A stretch of 64,000 nucleotides of DNA from Faecalicatena contorta (GCF_003149105.1 NZ_QGDS01000007.1:1-64000); one strand, 5' to 3'. Positions 46,617 through 56,875 are shown, counted from the first letter of the stretch. Program-made: numbers and translations. Notes: generated from the sequence alone by a model not told the origin.

Positions 46617-47555
46617 ATGAAGACAAAAGTAACCGAAATTTTAGAAATTGAATATCCAATTATCCAGGGTGGAATGGCATGGGTTGCTGAATATCATCTT
46701 GCAGCCGCCGTATCAGAAGCAGGCGGGCTTGGATTGATTGGGGCGGCAAGCGCGCCTGCCGACTGGGTACGGGAACAGATTAAATCAGCGAAAAAGCTGA
46801 CAAATAAACCTTTTGGTGTAAATATTATGTTGATGAGTCCTTATGCGGACGAAGTAGCGAAAATAATCGTGGAGGAAGGCGTAAAGGTAGTAACGACCGG
46901 CGCAGGTTCTCCGGAAAAATATATGAAGATGTGGAAAGAAGCAGGAGTAAAAGTAATTCCTGTTGTTGCTTCTGTGGCACTTGCAAAGCGTATGGAACGC
47001 TGCGGTGCAGACGCTGTAGTAGCGGAAGGGACAGAGGCCGGCGGACATATCGGTGAAAATACAACTTTTGTTTTGGTGCCTCAGATTGTGGATGCAGTGA
47101 GTATCCCGGTTATTGCCGCAGGCGGTATTGCTGACGGCAGAGGAGTTGCGGCAGCATTTATGCTTGGTGCTCAGGCTGTACAGTTGGGCACTCATTTTGT
47201 GGTTACGAACGAGTCTATTGTTCATGAAAATTATAAACAATGTGTTCTGAAAGCAAGAGATATTGATTCCAGAGTTACAGGGCGTTCTACAGGGCATCCG
47301 GTGCGTGCATTGCGCAACCAGATGACAAAGCTCTATCTGCAGAGGGAGCAGGAGGGCGCTAGTTTTGAAGAGCTTGAGCTTCTGACACTGGGAGGGCTTA
47401 GAAAAGCCGTGGTGGAAGGAGACATTGTAAATGGCAGTGTAATGGCAGGTCAGATAGCCGGAATGGTGAAAGAAGAATTATCCTGTCAGAATCTAATTCA
47501 AAAGCTGGTGAAAGAGACAGACAGCCTAATTGGAGGAAAAGGATTCTATGAGTAA
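46617..47555 (+). CDS. fabK: Enoyl-ACP reductase II (FMN-type)
   Basis: 312 residues. IEYPIIQGGMAWVAEYHLAAAVSEAGGLGLIG opens a TIM-barrel flavoprotein of the FabK/NMO family; EAGGHIGE and AAGGIADGRGVAAAFMLGAQAVQLGTHF are the FMN-binding strands. It does the last reduction of each elongation cycle. Position between acpP and fabD supports FabK rather than nitronate monooxygenase. Confidence 0.94.
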   Translation: MKTKVTEILEIEYPIIQGGMAWVAEYHLAAAVSEAGGLGLIGAASAPADWVREQIKSAKKLTNKPFGVNIMLMSPYADEVAKIIVEEGVKVVTTGAGSPEKYMKMWKEAGVKVIPVVASVALAKRMERCGADAVVAEGTEAGGHIGENTTFVLVPQIVDAVSIPVIAAGGIADGRGVAAAFMLGAQAVQLGTHFVVTNESIVHENYKQCVLKARDIDSRVTGRSTGHPVRALRNQMTKLYLQREQEGASFEELELLTLGGLRKAVVEGDIVNGSVMAGQIAGMVKEELSCQNLIQKLVKETDSLIGGKGFYE

Positions 47556-48468
47556 GATTGCATTTATATTTCCCGGGCAGGGCGCACAGAAAGCCGGAAT
47601 GGGAAAAGATTTTTATGAAAATAGTGAAACAGCGGCGAAGCTCTATAACAGAGCATCTGAGCTGCTGAATATAGATATGAAAGAGCTGTGCTTTGAAAAA
47701 AATGATTTATTGGATCAGACAGAATACACTCAGGCAGCACTTGTTGTCACTTGTCTGGCTATGGCAAGGCTTTTGGAGGAAAAAGGGCTGAGGCCGGATG
47801 TGACGGCAGGCTTGAGCCTGGGCGAGTATGCTGCCATAGCTGTGGCTGGGGGAATGGATGATCTGGATGCAGTGCTGGCTGTCAGAAAGCGCGGTATTTT
47901 GATGCAGACGGCAGTTCCGGGCGGAAAAGGCTCTATGGCAGCGGTGCTTGGGCTGGAAGCAGAGAAAATTGAAGAAGTACTTTCAGATATAGAAGGAGCC
48001 AGCATTGCCAATTATAACTGTCCGGGGCAGATTGTAATTACCGGATGGAAGGAAAGTGTAGACCAGGCCGGGACGGCTCTGAAAGAGGCTGGTGCCAAGC
48101 GGGTATTGCCTCTGAATGTAAGCGGACCATTTCACTCTCCAATGCTTAATGAAGCAGGAAAGAAGCTGGGGGAGGTTTTAGATAAGATAGAATTGCATAC
48201 GCTGAACCTTCCTTATGTTACGAATGTCACAGCAGATTATGTGAATGATATTTCAGAAGTAAAGGAGCTGCTTACAAAACAGGTAACCTCCTCCGTGCGC
48301 TGGCAGCAAAGTGTGGAGAATATGATTGAAGACGGCATGGATGTATTCGTTGAAGTAGGTCCGGGGAAAACACTTGCAGGATTTATGAAGAAAATTAACA
48401 GGGACGTCAAAGTTTATAACGTGGAAACTTGGGAAGATGTAGATAAGGTGGTTAGTGAGTTATGTTAG
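47548..48468 (+). CDS. fabD: Malonyl-CoA:ACP transacylase
   Basis: 306 residues from the ATG at 47548, which overlaps the fabK stop. FPGQGAQ near the start, the nucleophile in GLSLGEYAA and His in GPFHSPML are the FabD signatures. It loads malonyl groups on ACP. Confidence 0.96.
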   Translation: MSKIAFIFPGQGAQKAGMGKDFYENSETAAKLYNRASELLNIDMKELCFEKNDLLDQTEYTQAALVVTCLAMARLLEEKGLRPDVTAGLSLGEYAAIAVAGGMDDLDAVLAVRKRGILMQTAVPGGKGSMAAVLGLEAEKIEEVLSDIEGASIANYNCPGQIVITGWKESVDQAGTALKEAGAKRVLPLNVSGPFHSPMLNEAGKKLGEVLDKIELHTLNLPYVTNVTADYVNDISEVKELLTKQVTSSVRWQQSVENMIEDGMDVFVEVGPGKTLAGFMKKINRDVKVYNVETWEDVDKVVSELC

Positions 48469-49202
48469 AAGGAAAAGTAGCAGTAGTTACAGGCGCATCC
48501 AGAGGGATCGGAAGAGCCGTCGCTCTGAAGCTGGCGAAAGACGGTGCGGTGGTTGTGATTAATTACAACGGCTCCAAAGAGAAGGCAGAGGAAGCAAAAG
48601 CAGAAATTGAGCAGGCCGGAGGGAAAGCGGAACTATTCCAGTGTGATGTTTCTGACTTTCATGCGTGTGAAAGTTTTCTGGGAGATGTCATCGGGAAGTT
48701 TGGCCGGATTGATATTCTTGTAAACAATGCAGGAATTACAAGAGACGGCCTTCTAATGAAAATGTCAGAAGAAGATTTTGACAGCGTTTTAAATACAAAT
48801 CTGAAAGGTACATTTAACTGTATCCGGTTTGCTGCAAGGCAGATGATAAAGCAAAGAGGCGGACGCATTATCAACCTTTCTTCCGTATCAGGAGTTTTGG
48901 GAAATGCGGGGCAGGCAAATTATTCAGCTTCAAAAGCAGGTGTGATTGGACTTACAAAATCAGCGGCAAGAGAGCTGGCATCCAGAGGTGTGACGGTAAA
49001 TGCCATTGCACCGGGATTTATTCATACAGAAATGACAGAAGTGCTTTCCGATAAAGTGAAGGAAAGTGCAGCAGCAGGAATTCCGCTGGGCCGCTTTGGC
49101 GAAACGGAAGATATTGCAGAGGCGGTTGCATTTCTGGCTTCGGAGAAAGCTGGATACATTACAGGGCAGATACTGTGTGTAGATGGCGGAATGGCGATGT
49201 AA
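48462..49202 (+). CDS. fabG: 3-oxoacyl-ACP reductase
   Basis: 246 residues of the SDR family. Cofactor site [19 protein letters not shown], catalytic Ser in LSSVSG and YSASKAG. NADPH-dependent first reduction of elongation. Overlaps fabD by 7 bp. Confidence 0.96.
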   Translation: MLEGKVAVVTGASRGIGRAVALKLAKDGAVVVINYNGSKEKAEEAKAEIEQAGGKAELFQCDVSDFHACESFLGDVIGKFGRIDILVNNAGITRDGLLMKMSEEDFDSVLNTNLKGTFNCIRFAARQMIKQRGGRIINLSSVSGVLGNAGQANYSASKAGVIGLTKSAARELASRGVTVNAIAPGFIHTEMTEVLSDKVKESAAAGIPLGRFGETEDIAEAVAFLASEKAGYITGQILCVDGGMAM

Positions 49203-49226
49203 AAGAGAGCAATATAGGAGATGAAT

Positions 49227-50465
49227 ATGAAGAAAAGAGTTGTAGTAACTGGAATGGGAGCAGTGACTCCAATCGGTAATTCAGTAGAGGAGTTTTGGAA
49301 TGGAATCCGGGAAGGTAAAGTCGGAATCGGACCAATTACCAAATTTGATGCATCTGAATATAAAGTGCAGATTGCGGCAGAAGTAAAAGACTTTGTAGCA
49401 AAAGAGCATATGGACTTTAAAGCAGCAAAACGTATGGAGTTATTTTCCCAGTATGCAGTTGCTGCAGCAAAAGAAGCATTTTTGGATGCAGGAATTGACA
49501 TGGAAAAGGAAGACCCTTACCGGGCAGGTGTGATTGTAGGTTCCGGAATTGGAAGTTTGCAGATTGTAGAAGAGAATTACACGAAAATCGTGGAAAAAGG
49601 GCCCAGTAGAGTGAATCCGCTGATGGTTCCGCTGATGATATCTAACATGGCAGCAGGAAACGTATCCATTCAGCTTGGGCTGAAAGGAAAGTGTACAAAT
49701 GTGGTGACAGCCTGTGCTTCAGGAACCAACTGTATCGGTGATGCATTCCGTGCAATCCAGTATGATGATGCAGATATTATAGTGGCAGGGGGGACGGAAA
49801 GCTGTATCTGCCCTACCGGAGTGGCAGGATTTTCAGGATTAACCGCACTTTCCGCATCTTCAGATCCTATGAGGGCATCCATACCATTTGATAAGGACAG
49901 AAGTGGCTTTGTGCTTGGAGAAGGTGCCGGAATTGTCGTGCTGGAAGAGCTGGAACATGCAAAAGCCAGAGGTGCAAAAATCTATGCAGAACTGGTTGGC
50001 TATGGTTCTACCGGAGATGCATACCATGTCACCTCCCCTCAGGAAGACGGAGGAGGGGCTGGAATGGCAATGAAAATAGCAATGAAAGAAGCAGGAGTAT
50101 CACCGGAGCAGATTGATTATATCAATGCACACGGAACCAGCACCCATCATAACGATTTATTTGAGACAAGAGCCGTTAAATATGCATTGGGAGAAGCGGC
50201 TAAGGATGTTGTTATAAATTCCACGAAATCTATGATAGGGCATCTGCTGGGTGCGGCAGGCGGTGCAGAATTTATTGTGTGTGTGAAAAGTATCCAGGAC
50301 GGATATATCCATCAGACAATGGGAACCATCGAAACCGATGAAGAGTGTGACTTGAACTATGCAATCGGTGCGCCGGTAGAAAAAGATATAAACTATGTGC
50401 TGACGAATTCTCTCGGATTCGGCGGACATAATGCAACCTTATTAGTAAAAAAGTATGAAGGATAG
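49227..50465 (+). CDS. fabF: Beta-ketoacyl-ACP synthase II
   Basis: 412 residues. The ATG at 49227 is better spaced from TAGGAG than the ATG at 49221. Catalytic Cys in TACASGTNCIGDAF, His in NAHGTSTHHND and in STKSMIGHLLGAAG. Main elongating condensing enzyme. Confidence 0.96.
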   Translation: MKKRVVVTGMGAVTPIGNSVEEFWNGIREGKVGIGPITKFDASEYKVQIAAEVKDFVAKEHMDFKAAKRMELFSQYAVAAAKEAFLDAGIDMEKEDPYRAGVIVGSGIGSLQIVEENYTKIVEKGPSRVNPLMVPLMISNMAAGNVSIQLGLKGKCTNVVTACASGTNCIGDAFRAIQYDDADIIVAGGTESCICPTGVAGFSGLTALSASSDPMRASIPFDKDRSGFVLGEGAGIVVLEELEHAKARGAKIYAELVGYGSTGDAYHVTSPQEDGGGAGMAMKIAMKEAGVSPEQIDYINAHGTSTHHNDLFETRAVKYALGEAAKDVVINSTKSMIGHLLGAAGGAEFIVCVKSIQDGYIHQTMGTIETDEECDLNYAIGAPVEKDINYVLTNSLGFGGHNATLLVKKYEG

Positions 50466-50474
50466 GGTAGGGCC

Positions 50475-50939
50475 ATGAAAATAGAGCAAATATTACAATT
50501 GGTAGAATCAGTATCCAGTTCCACATTAACGGAATTCAAATATGAAGAAGACGGTGTAAAGCTATCACTGAAAAAAACAACAGAGGGCCAATTCCAGACA
50601 GTGCCTGTGATACAAACTCAGGCAGTGCAAGCAGTGCAGCCAGTGCAGGCAATTCCAACGGAAACAGGAGAGACACCGGCAGCAGATAAAGTCATCGACG
50701 GAAAAGTAATGAAATCTCCTCTGGTAGGAACATTTTATGCAGCACCCTCCGAGAACGCAGAACCATTTGTTAAAGTAGGGGACAGCGTAAAAGAGGGGCA
50801 GGTACTTGCAATCGTGGAGGCCATGAAACTGATGAACGAAATAGACAGCGATTTCTCCGGCATTGTGGCAGAAATACTGGTAGAAAACGGAGCACCCGTA
50901 GAATACGGGCAGCCATTGTTTGTGATAAAAGGGGTCTAA
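50475..50939 (+). CDS. accB: Acetyl-CoA carboxylase biotin carrier protein
   Basis: 154 residues. A Gln/Val/Pro-rich linker (about 45-70, TQAVQAVQPVQAIP) leads to the biotinyl domain with the biotin Lys in VEAMKLMNEI at about 118-127. It shuttles carboxyl groups between AccC and AccDA. Confidence 0.95.
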   Translation: MKIEQILQLVESVSSSTLTEFKYEEDGVKLSLKKTTEGQFQTVPVIQTQAVQAVQPVQAIPTETGETPAADKVIDGKVMKSPLVGTFYAAPSENAEPFVKVGDSVKEGQVLAIVEAMKLMNEIDSDFSGIVAEILVENGAPVEYGQPLFVIKGV

Positions 50940-50980
50940 AAGGGGTCTGACCCTTTTGAAAAGGGACTGACCCTTTTGCG
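50938..50980. repeat. Double palindromic repeat after accB
   Basis: Two palindromes in tandem, AAAAGGGGTCTGACCCTTTT and AAAAGGGACTGACCCTTTT, start at the accB stop. The 22-bp unit 50959-50980 recurs as an exact inverted copy at 52843-52864. REP-like elements of this kind are spread in Lachnospiraceae genomes. May act as a mRNA processing or weak terminator site. Confidence 0.75.
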
Positions 50981-51016
50981 GGCCATTTTCCGAGTTTTTC
51001 AGAAAGTAGGTTAAAT

Positions 51017-51448
51017 ATGAACAAATTAGACATAAATCAGATTCAGGAAATCATTCCTCACAGGCACCCGTTTCTCCTGGTGGATTATATTGAAGATTAC
51101 GAGCCGGGACAGTATGCGGTGGGATATAAATGTGTGACCTACAGAGAAGATTTCTTCAAAGGTCATTTTCCGGGGCATCCGGTTATGCCCGGTGTGCTTA
51201 CATTGGAAGCGCTGGCGCAGGTTGGTGCGGTGGCAATTTTGAGCATGGAGCAGAACAAAGGGAAGATTGCTTATTTTGGCGGTGTCCAGAAATGCAAATT
51301 CAAAGGAATGGTATGTCCTGGAGACAAATTGAAGCTGGAAACAACAATTATCAAGTGTAAAGGACCTGTGGGAGTTGGTCAGGCAACTGCATCTGTAGAT
51401 GGTAAGGTCGTAGTCAGCGCAGAGCTGACATTCATGGTAGGAAATTAA
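51017..51448 (+). CDS. fabZ: 3-hydroxyacyl-ACP dehydratase
   Basis: 143 residues of the hot-dog fold. HRHPFLLVD and the catalytic His and Glu in FKGHFPGHPVMPGVLTLEALAQ. Dehydrates 3-hydroxyacyl-ACP for FabK. Confidence 0.96.
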   Translation: MNKLDINQIQEIIPHRHPFLLVDYIEDYEPGQYAVGYKCVTYREDFFKGHFPGHPVMPGVLTLEALAQVGAVAILSMEQNKGKIAYFGGVQKCKFKGMVCPGDKLKLETTIIKCKGPVGVGQATASVDGKVVVSAELTFMVGN

Positions 51449-51463
51449 GGAGATGTGCGGGGT

Positions 51464-52798
51464 ATGATTGAAAAGGTATTGATTGCAAACAGAGGAGAAA
51501 TCGCTGTGCGTATTATCCGGGCATGCAGGGAAATGGGAATAGAAACTGTTGCTGTTTATTCGGAGGCGGACAAAGAAGCTCTGCATACACAACTGGCCGA
51601 CGAGGCAATTTGCATTGGTCCGGCACCGTCCTCAGAGAGCTATCTGAGTATGGAGCGCATCATAAGTGCAACACTGGTATCCGGCGCAGATGCGATTCAT
51701 CCGGGATTCGGATTCTTGTCAGAAAACAGCAAATTTGCAGAATTATGCGAACAGTGCAATATTACGTTTATCGGACCTGATTCCAGTGTAATCCGCAAGA
51801 TGGGTAATAAGCAGGAAGCGAGAAACACGATGGTGGCTGCCAATGTACCTGTAATTCCGGGAAGCAAAGAGCCTGTTTATGATGCAGCAGCCGGTGCTGA
51901 GACTGCTGAAAAAATCGGATACCCTGTCATCGTAAAAGCAGCGCTTGGAGGCGGGGGAAAAGGAATGCGTGTGGCAGAGACCGCTGAAGAGTTTGAAAAC
52001 AGTTTTAATACGGCCCAAAAGGAAACTAAAATGGCCTTTGGTGACGACACCATGTATATTGAACATTTCGTCCAGCATCCAAGACATATAGAATTCCAGA
52101 TTCTCGCAGATAAGCACGGTAATGTAATACATTTGGGAGAACGGGATTGTTCCGTTCAGAGAAACCATCAGAAAATGATTGAAGAGTCTCCTTCAGTTGC
52201 TCTGTCGGAAGAAATGAGGGTAAAAATGGGAGAAGCGGCTGTGAAGGCTGCAAAGGCTGCGAATTATTCAAACGCCGGAACTATAGAATTTCTGTTGGAG
52301 AAGAATGGAAACTTTTACTTTATGGAAATGAATACAAGGATTCAGGTAGAGCATCCGGTAACAGAGTGGGTGACAGGAATTGACTTAATCAAAGAACAAA
52401 TCAGCATCGCAGACGGAAGAAAATTAAACTACACCCAGGAAGATGTAAAAATAACCGGTCATGCCATAGAATGCCGTATCAATGCAGAAAATCCGAAAAA
52501 GAATTTCCGCCCTTCCCCTGGAACCATTACAGATATGTACCTTCCGGGAGGAAAAGGCGTACGTATTGATTCCGCTATCTACAGTGGCTATACGGTAACA
52601 CCGTATTATGATTCCATGCTGGCAAAGCTGATTGTACACGCAAAAAACCGGAAAGAAGCAATCCGGAAAATGCGCAGCGCACTTGGCGAGGTCATCATAG
52701 AAGGAATTGATACCAATGTAGATTATCAATATGAAATACTGCATCACCCGGATTTTGAATCGGGAGATATAGATATAGAATTTATAGAAAGATTATAA
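51464..52798 (+). CDS. accC: Biotin carboxylase
   Basis: 444 residues. IEKVLIANRGEIAVRIIRACRE start, GFGFLSENSKFAELCE, ATP-grasp loop AALGGGGKGMRV, and MNTRIQVEHPVTE. It carboxylates the biotin on AccB. I chose the ATG at 51464; a GTG at 51455 gives a 3-residue longer form. Confidence 0.95.
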   Translation: MIEKVLIANRGEIAVRIIRACREMGIETVAVYSEADKEALHTQLADEAICIGPAPSSESYLSMERIISATLVSGADAIHPGFGFLSENSKFAELCEQCNITFIGPDSSVIRKMGNKQEARNTMVAANVPVIPGSKEPVYDAAAGAETAEKIGYPVIVKAALGGGGKGMRVAETAEEFENSFNTAQKETKMAFGDDTMYIEHFVQHPRHIEFQILADKHGNVIHLGERDCSVQRNHQKMIEESPSVALSEEMRVKMGEAAVKAAKAANYSNAGTIEFLLEKNGNFYFMEMNTRIQVEHPVTEWVTGIDLIKEQISIADGRKLNYTQEDVKITGHAIECRINAENPKKNFRPSPGTITDMYLPGGKGVRIDSAIYSGYTVTPYYDSMLAKLIVHAKNRKEAIRKMRSALGEVIIEGIDTNVDYQYEILHHPDFESGDIDIEFIERL

Positions 52799-52842
52799 AG
52801 AAGTTTTGGCAGTGATGATTTAAGAATATTCTGAAAATGGAG

Positions 52843-52884
52843 CGCAAAAGGGTCAGTCCCTTTTGAAAGGGGTCTGTCCCCTTT
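52843..52884. repeat. Inverted copy of the palindromic repeat after accC
   Basis: CGCAAAAGGGTCAGTCCCTTTT is the exact reverse complement of 50959-50980, followed by a second palindrome AAGGGGTCTGTCCCCTTT. The two copies flank fabZ and accC as inverted repeats. Confidence 0.75.
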
Positions 52885-52938
52885 GAAAAGTCCCCCCTTT
52901 GAACGTCCTCCCCGAACAAGAAGTTAGGAGTTATCATT

Positions 52939-54630
52939 ATGAAGTTACAGAATATGTTTAAAAAGACGAAAAGGAAGAATTACATTTCTCTAAAGGAGTC
53001 CAAACCTGAGGTTCCCGACGGGCTTCTCAGTAAATGTAATAAGTGCGGCTCAGCCATTATGACAGAGGATGTTAAGAATGGTTTCTATATCTGTCCGAAA
53101 TGCCAGGGTTACTTTCGTATCCACGCTTACCGGAGGATTGAAATGCTGGCAGATGAGGGTTCTTTTGAGGAATGGGACAAAGGGTTTGTGACTAGAAATC
53201 CTCTGAATTTTAAAGGATATGAGGAGAAGCTTGAGGCATTACAGGAGAAGACCGGGCTGGAGGAGGCCATTGTTACAGGGAAAATCAAGATTGACGGCAA
53301 GCCTGCGGTAATTGGTGTGTGCGACGGCCGTTTTCTGATGGCAAGCATGGGTGAAGTAGTAGGAGAAAAGATTGTCTGTGCTGTAGAACGTGCCATAGAG
53401 GAAAAGCTTCCGGTCATTTTATTTGCCTGTTCGGGAGGCGCGAGGATGCAGGAAGGGATTATATCCCTGATGCAGATGGCAAAAACTTCCGCGGCTCTGA
53501 AACGTCACAGTGATGCAGGACTTCTTTATATTTCTGTTCTGACGGACCCGACCACAGGCGGCGTGACTGCAAGCTTTGCCATGCTGGGAGATATTATTCT
53601 GGCGGAGCCAAATGCACTTATCGGTTTTGCAGGGCCCAGAGTCATAGAACAGACTATCGGAGAAAAGCTCCCGAAAGGATTCCAGCGCTCGGAGTTCTTG
53701 CTGGAACATGGCTTTATTGATAAAATCGTGGAACGTGAGGACATGAAGGATACTTTGGCACAGATACTGAAATTGCACAGTGAAAATACGCCTGAGCCAA
53801 GAGTAGCTTTAAGAGAGGCCCCCGTGCAGAAACTTCAGGAAAGGCCTTGTGCCAGTGCATGGGACCGTGTACAGGTTTCCCGGAGAAAAGACCGTCCGAT
53901 AGGAAGAGATTATATTGAAAAATTATTTGATGGTTTCATGGAATTTCATGGAGACCGTTATTTTAAGGATGATAAGGCTATTATAGGAGGCACAGCATAC
54001 TTCCAGGGACGTCCTGTAACTGTCATTGCCCAGGCCAAGGGAAAGACCACCAGGGAAAATATTGAGCGTAACTTTGGAATGCCGTCCCCTGACGGGTACA
54101 GAAAAGCTCTTCGTTTGATGAAACAGGCGGAGAAGTTTGGGCGTCCGGTTATCTGCTTCGTAGATACTCCCGGTGCATTTTGCGGCCTGGAAGCTGAAGA
54201 AAGAGGGCAGGGAGAGGCCATTGCCAGAAACCTGTTTGAAATGTCAGGACTGAAGGTGCCGGTGTTATCTGTGGTAATTGGTGAAGGTGGCAGCGGCGGT
54301 GCTCTGGCGGTTGCGGTTGCAGATGAAGTATGGATGCTGGAAAATTCCATCTATTCTATACTTTCTCCGGAAGGGTTTGCAAGTATCCTGTGGAAGGATA
54401 GCAAAAAGGCGAATGAAGCTGCGGAAGTGATGCGGCTGACAGCCGGCGATTTGTTGGAAATGAAAGTGATTGAAAAAGTAATTGCAGAACCGGAGCACTA
54501 CACTCAGGATAACGTTGAGAACGTCAGTGACGCGCTGGAATTCTATTTAAACGAATTTTTAAATAAGTATGCTGCTCTTTCTGCCAGCGAACTTACAGAG
54601 AAACGTTATCAGAGGTTTCGGCGAATATAG
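52939..54630 (+). CDS. accDA: Fused acetyl-CoA carboxyltransferase beta-alpha (AccD-AccA)
   Basis: 563 residues. Residues 1-290 are AccD: zinc ribbon [13 protein letters not shown] ... [10 protein letters not shown] and the carboxyltransferase core ([35 protein letters not shown]). A short linker at about 290-320 leads to AccA ([58 protein letters not shown]). In most bacteria these are two genes. The fusion fixes a 1:1 ratio. No frameshift at the junction. Confidence 0.95.
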   Translation: MKLQNMFKKTKRKNYISLKESKPEVPDGLLSKCNKCGSAIMTEDVKNGFYICPKCQGYFRIHAYRRIEMLADEGSFEEWDKGFVTRNPLNFKGYEEKLEALQEKTGLEEAIVTGKIKIDGKPAVIGVCDGRFLMASMGEVVGEKIVCAVERAIEEKLPVILFACSGGARMQEGIISLMQMAKTSAALKRHSDAGLLYISVLTDPTTGGVTASFAMLGDIILAEPNALIGFAGPRVIEQTIGEKLPKGFQRSEFLLEHGFIDKIVEREDMKDTLAQILKLHSENTPEPRVALREAPVQKLQERPCASAWDRVQVSRRKDRPIGRDYIEKLFDGFMEFHGDRYFKDDKAIIGGTAYFQGRPVTVIAQAKGKTTRENIERNFGMPSPDGYRKALRLMKQAEKFGRPVICFVDTPGAFCGLEAEERGQGEAIARNLFEMSGLKVPVLSVVIGEGGSGGALAVAVADEVWMLENSIYSILSPEGFASILWKDSKKANEAAEVMRLTAGDLLEMKVIEKVIAEPEHYTQDNVENVSDALEFYLNEFLNKYAALSASELTEKRYQRFRRI

Positions 54631-54654
54631 AAGTAAAGGAGAGGTTTTTAAGAT

Positions 54655-55713
54655 ATGGGTCCATTTAAAGTAGGTGAAAAGACAACTAAAGTACCTCTGA
54701 TTCAAGGGGGAATGGGAGTGGGAATCAGTCTGGGGAATCTGGCCGGTGCCGTTGCAGCACAAGGCGGTGTGGGAATCATCTCTACCGCACAGATTGGCTT
54801 TCGTGAGCCGGATTTTGATAAAAACCCCGTGGAAGCCAACCGCAGGGCTATTCAAAAAGAAATGGATAAAGCACGGAAAATCTCTCCCCAGGGAATTGTC
54901 GGCTATAATATCATGACCGCTCTCCGGGAATTTAAACAGCATGTTGAAGCCGCAGTTTTGGCAGGCGCCGACATTATCATTTCAGGGGCCGGCCTGCCTA
55001 TGGATCTTCCCGCACTTACAGCAGGAAGTCATACCAGGATTGCCCCAATTGTATCCACAGAGAAATCGGCAAATGTACTCCTGAAATACTGGAGCAGAAA
55101 GCACCAAAGGACAGCGGATCTGATTGTAATTGAAGGGCCAGAAGCCGGAGGGCATCTTGGATTTAAGCAAGAGGAACTGGAGCTTTATTCTCCGGAAGCA
55201 TATGATGAAGAAATTAAGAAAATCATAGAAGTTGTCCGGACTTATGAAACAAAATATAATACAAAGATTCCGGTTATCCTTGCCGGAGGAATTTATGACA
55301 GCGCAGATGTAAAACATGCTGAGCAATTGGGCGTAGATGGAGTACAGGTTGGTACAAGGTTTATTACGACGGAAGAATGTGATGCTGACATAAAATATAA
55401 AGAAGCATATTTAAAGGCAGAGGAAGAAGATATCGCCATTGTAAAAAGTCCCGTAGGCATGCCGGGGCGTGCAATCTTGAATCCTTTCATGAAACGTGTT
55501 ATGCTAGGAGAAAAGATACCTCATACCCCCTGCCACGGATGCCTGTCAAAATGCAGTCCCAATGAGATCCCGTACTGTATTACGGACAGTCTGATAAATG
55601 CTGCAAAAGGAGAGGTAGATCAGGCACTATTGTTCTGCGGGGCCAATGCATACAAGGCTACACGCATGGAAACGGTAAAAGAAGTGGTAGATTCCCTGTT
55701 CGACCGAAAGTAA
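54655..55713 (+). CDS. FabK/nitronate monooxygenase-like flavoprotein
   Basis: 352 residues. LIQGGMGVGISLGNLAGAVAAQGGVGIISTAQ, EGPEAGGHLGF and GVDGVQVGTRFITTEECDAD are those of the NMO/2-nitropropane dioxygenase family. A C-terminal Cys cluster (TPCHGCLSKCSPNEIPYC) is typical of a Clostridia subfamily and could hold a metal or FeS centre. It is a paralogue of the FabK at 46617, now between accDA and the regulator. It may be an accessory enoyl reductase or a detoxifying enzyme. Confidence 0.85.
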   Translation: MGPFKVGEKTTKVPLIQGGMGVGISLGNLAGAVAAQGGVGIISTAQIGFREPDFDKNPVEANRRAIQKEMDKARKISPQGIVGYNIMTALREFKQHVEAAVLAGADIIISGAGLPMDLPALTAGSHTRIAPIVSTEKSANVLLKYWSRKHQRTADLIVIEGPEAGGHLGFKQEELELYSPEAYDEEIKKIIEVVRTYETKYNTKIPVILAGGIYDSADVKHAEQLGVDGVQVGTRFITTEECDADIKYKEAYLKAEEEDIAIVKSPVGMPGRAILNPFMKRVMLGEKIPHTPCHGCLSKCSPNEIPYCITDSLINAAKGEVDQALLFCGANAYKATRMETVKEVVDSLFDRK

Positions 55714-55804
55714 TTTAGCGAATCCAGGCGATAGCGCAGGATGAACTTTATTATATTCATATATCTGGCGCAAGTGGGGATGTTTGGAAAGGAGTGCAGC
55801 ATCT

Positions 55805-56251
55805 GTGAATGCACATGAAACTATCAATGATATCCTGGTTCATTTGTTTAATGAGATCTGGGAGTTGGAAGCGGAAGCCATTATTACAGAAGAATATAAG
55901 GATATCAGCAATAATGACATGCATATCATAGAAGCCATTGGTCCGGGAGTGGACAGCACAATGTCCATGGTAGCTAAGAAGCTCGGTATCACCGCAGGGT
56001 CACTTACGACATCTGTTAACAGTCTTGTGAATAAAAAATATGTGGTGCGGGAAAGAAGTGAATCCGACCGCCGGGTAGTTTATATCCGGTTGACACAGAA
56101 AGGCAGGAGAGCATTTCTTCACCATAAGGATTTTCATATGCAGATGACAGATGCAGTCATTCAAAGTTTGGATGCAGATGAGATACCGGTTCTTTTGAAA
56201 ACGTTAAATAGCCTTTCGGAGTTTTTCCGTGGATATCAGGCGAAAAAATGA
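55805..56251 (+). CDS. MarR-family regulator, FabT-like
   Basis: 148 residues from a GTG at 55805 with AAAGGAGTG upstream. The winged helix spans SMVAKKLGITAGSLTTSVNSLVNKKYVVRERSESDRRVVYIRLTQKG. At the end of the fatty-acid operon, with a perfect FabT-type operator at its head, it is very likely the FabT repressor, which senses acyl-ACP in streptococci. In streptococci fabT lies before fabH; here it is at the end. Confidence 0.85.
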   Translation: MNAHETINDILVHLFNEIWELEAEAIITEEYKDISNNDMHIIEAIGPGVDSTMSMVAKKLGITAGSLTTSVNSLVNKKYVVRERSESDRRVVYIRLTQKGRRAFLHHKDFHMQMTDAVIQSLDADEIPVLLKTLNSLSEFFRGYQAKK

Positions 56252-56320
56252 GGTGTAATACAATTTGCAGCAAGGAAATGTTTATGTTGGAGCCTAATGT
56301 TTTAGCAGGAGGGAACAAGT

Positions 56321-56746
56321 ATGAAGACGAAGGAAGCAGCAAAAACAACAGCGAAAGCAATTGAGACAAAAGCCGGACGGGCGAAGGCAATTGAAACGAA
56401 AAAGGATACTACAAAAGCAATTGAGACAAGGGCGGCAGTTCTGCAAAATCCTCAGCCTGTGAAAGAGGAAGTTAAGAAACCTGAGGTAAAAAAGGCTGTA
56501 CAGAAAAAAACGTCTGTAAAGAAGATGGCAGCAAAAAGAGCAGGGAAGACAACAGAGCTGTTTTTGCAGTTTGCCGGGAAAGAGTATACAGAAAAAGAAA
56601 TTTTTCAGAAGGTAAAAGATGTCTGGACAAAAACCCTGAAAAATAAAGTGGGTGATATGAAAGATGTGAAGATTTACCTGAAGCCGGAAGAGGCAGCAGC
56701 ATACTATGTAATCAATGGAGATACTACCGGAAAGGTAGATTTATAA
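56321..56746 (+). CDS. Lys/Ala-rich protein (DUF6465-like)
   Basis: 141 residues. The first 70 are a low-complexity Lys/Ala/Thr tail with three AKAIETK-type repeats. The C-terminal 70 (ELFLQFAGKEYTEKEIFQKVKDVWTK ... IYLKPEEAAAYYVING) match the small DUF6465 domain of Lachnospiraceae. The tail is likely to bind nucleic acid or be disordered. Role unknown. Confidence 0.75.
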   Translation: MKTKEAAKTTAKAIETKAGRAKAIETKKDTTKAIETRAAVLQNPQPVKEEVKKPEVKKAVQKKTSVKKMAAKRAGKTTELFLQFAGKEYTEKEIFQKVKDVWTKTLKNKVGDMKDVKIYLKPEEAAAYYVINGDTTGKVDL

Positions 56747-56770
56747 AACACATATTTAAATATTGTTTCC

Positions 56771-56809
56771 AGGCGGCGGCTTTTGATCTTTATTTCAAAG
56801 CCGCCGCCT
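56771..56809 (+). terminator. GC-rich terminator after the DUF6465 gene
   Basis: A 13-bp perfect stem (AGGCGGCGGCTTT with its complement) and 13-nt loop lies 24 bp after the stop. Confidence 0.8.
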
Positions 56810-56846
56810 GTATTGTAAAGCAAAGATAAGAAGCTTGGAAAATCTT

Positions 56847-56875
56847 ATGACAGGTGTATTGTTTTATGGTAAAAT
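56847..56875 (+). promoter_or_regulatory. Promoter for DUF6483/HD/nitroreductase genes
   Basis: ATGACA, 17-bp spacer and TAAAAT, 56 bp before the next gene. Confidence 0.6.

Noticed and set aside
46785..47297. Antisense frames within the fab genes
   Set aside because: They are long only because of codon bias of the real genes; no starts with ribosome sites and no family resemblance.
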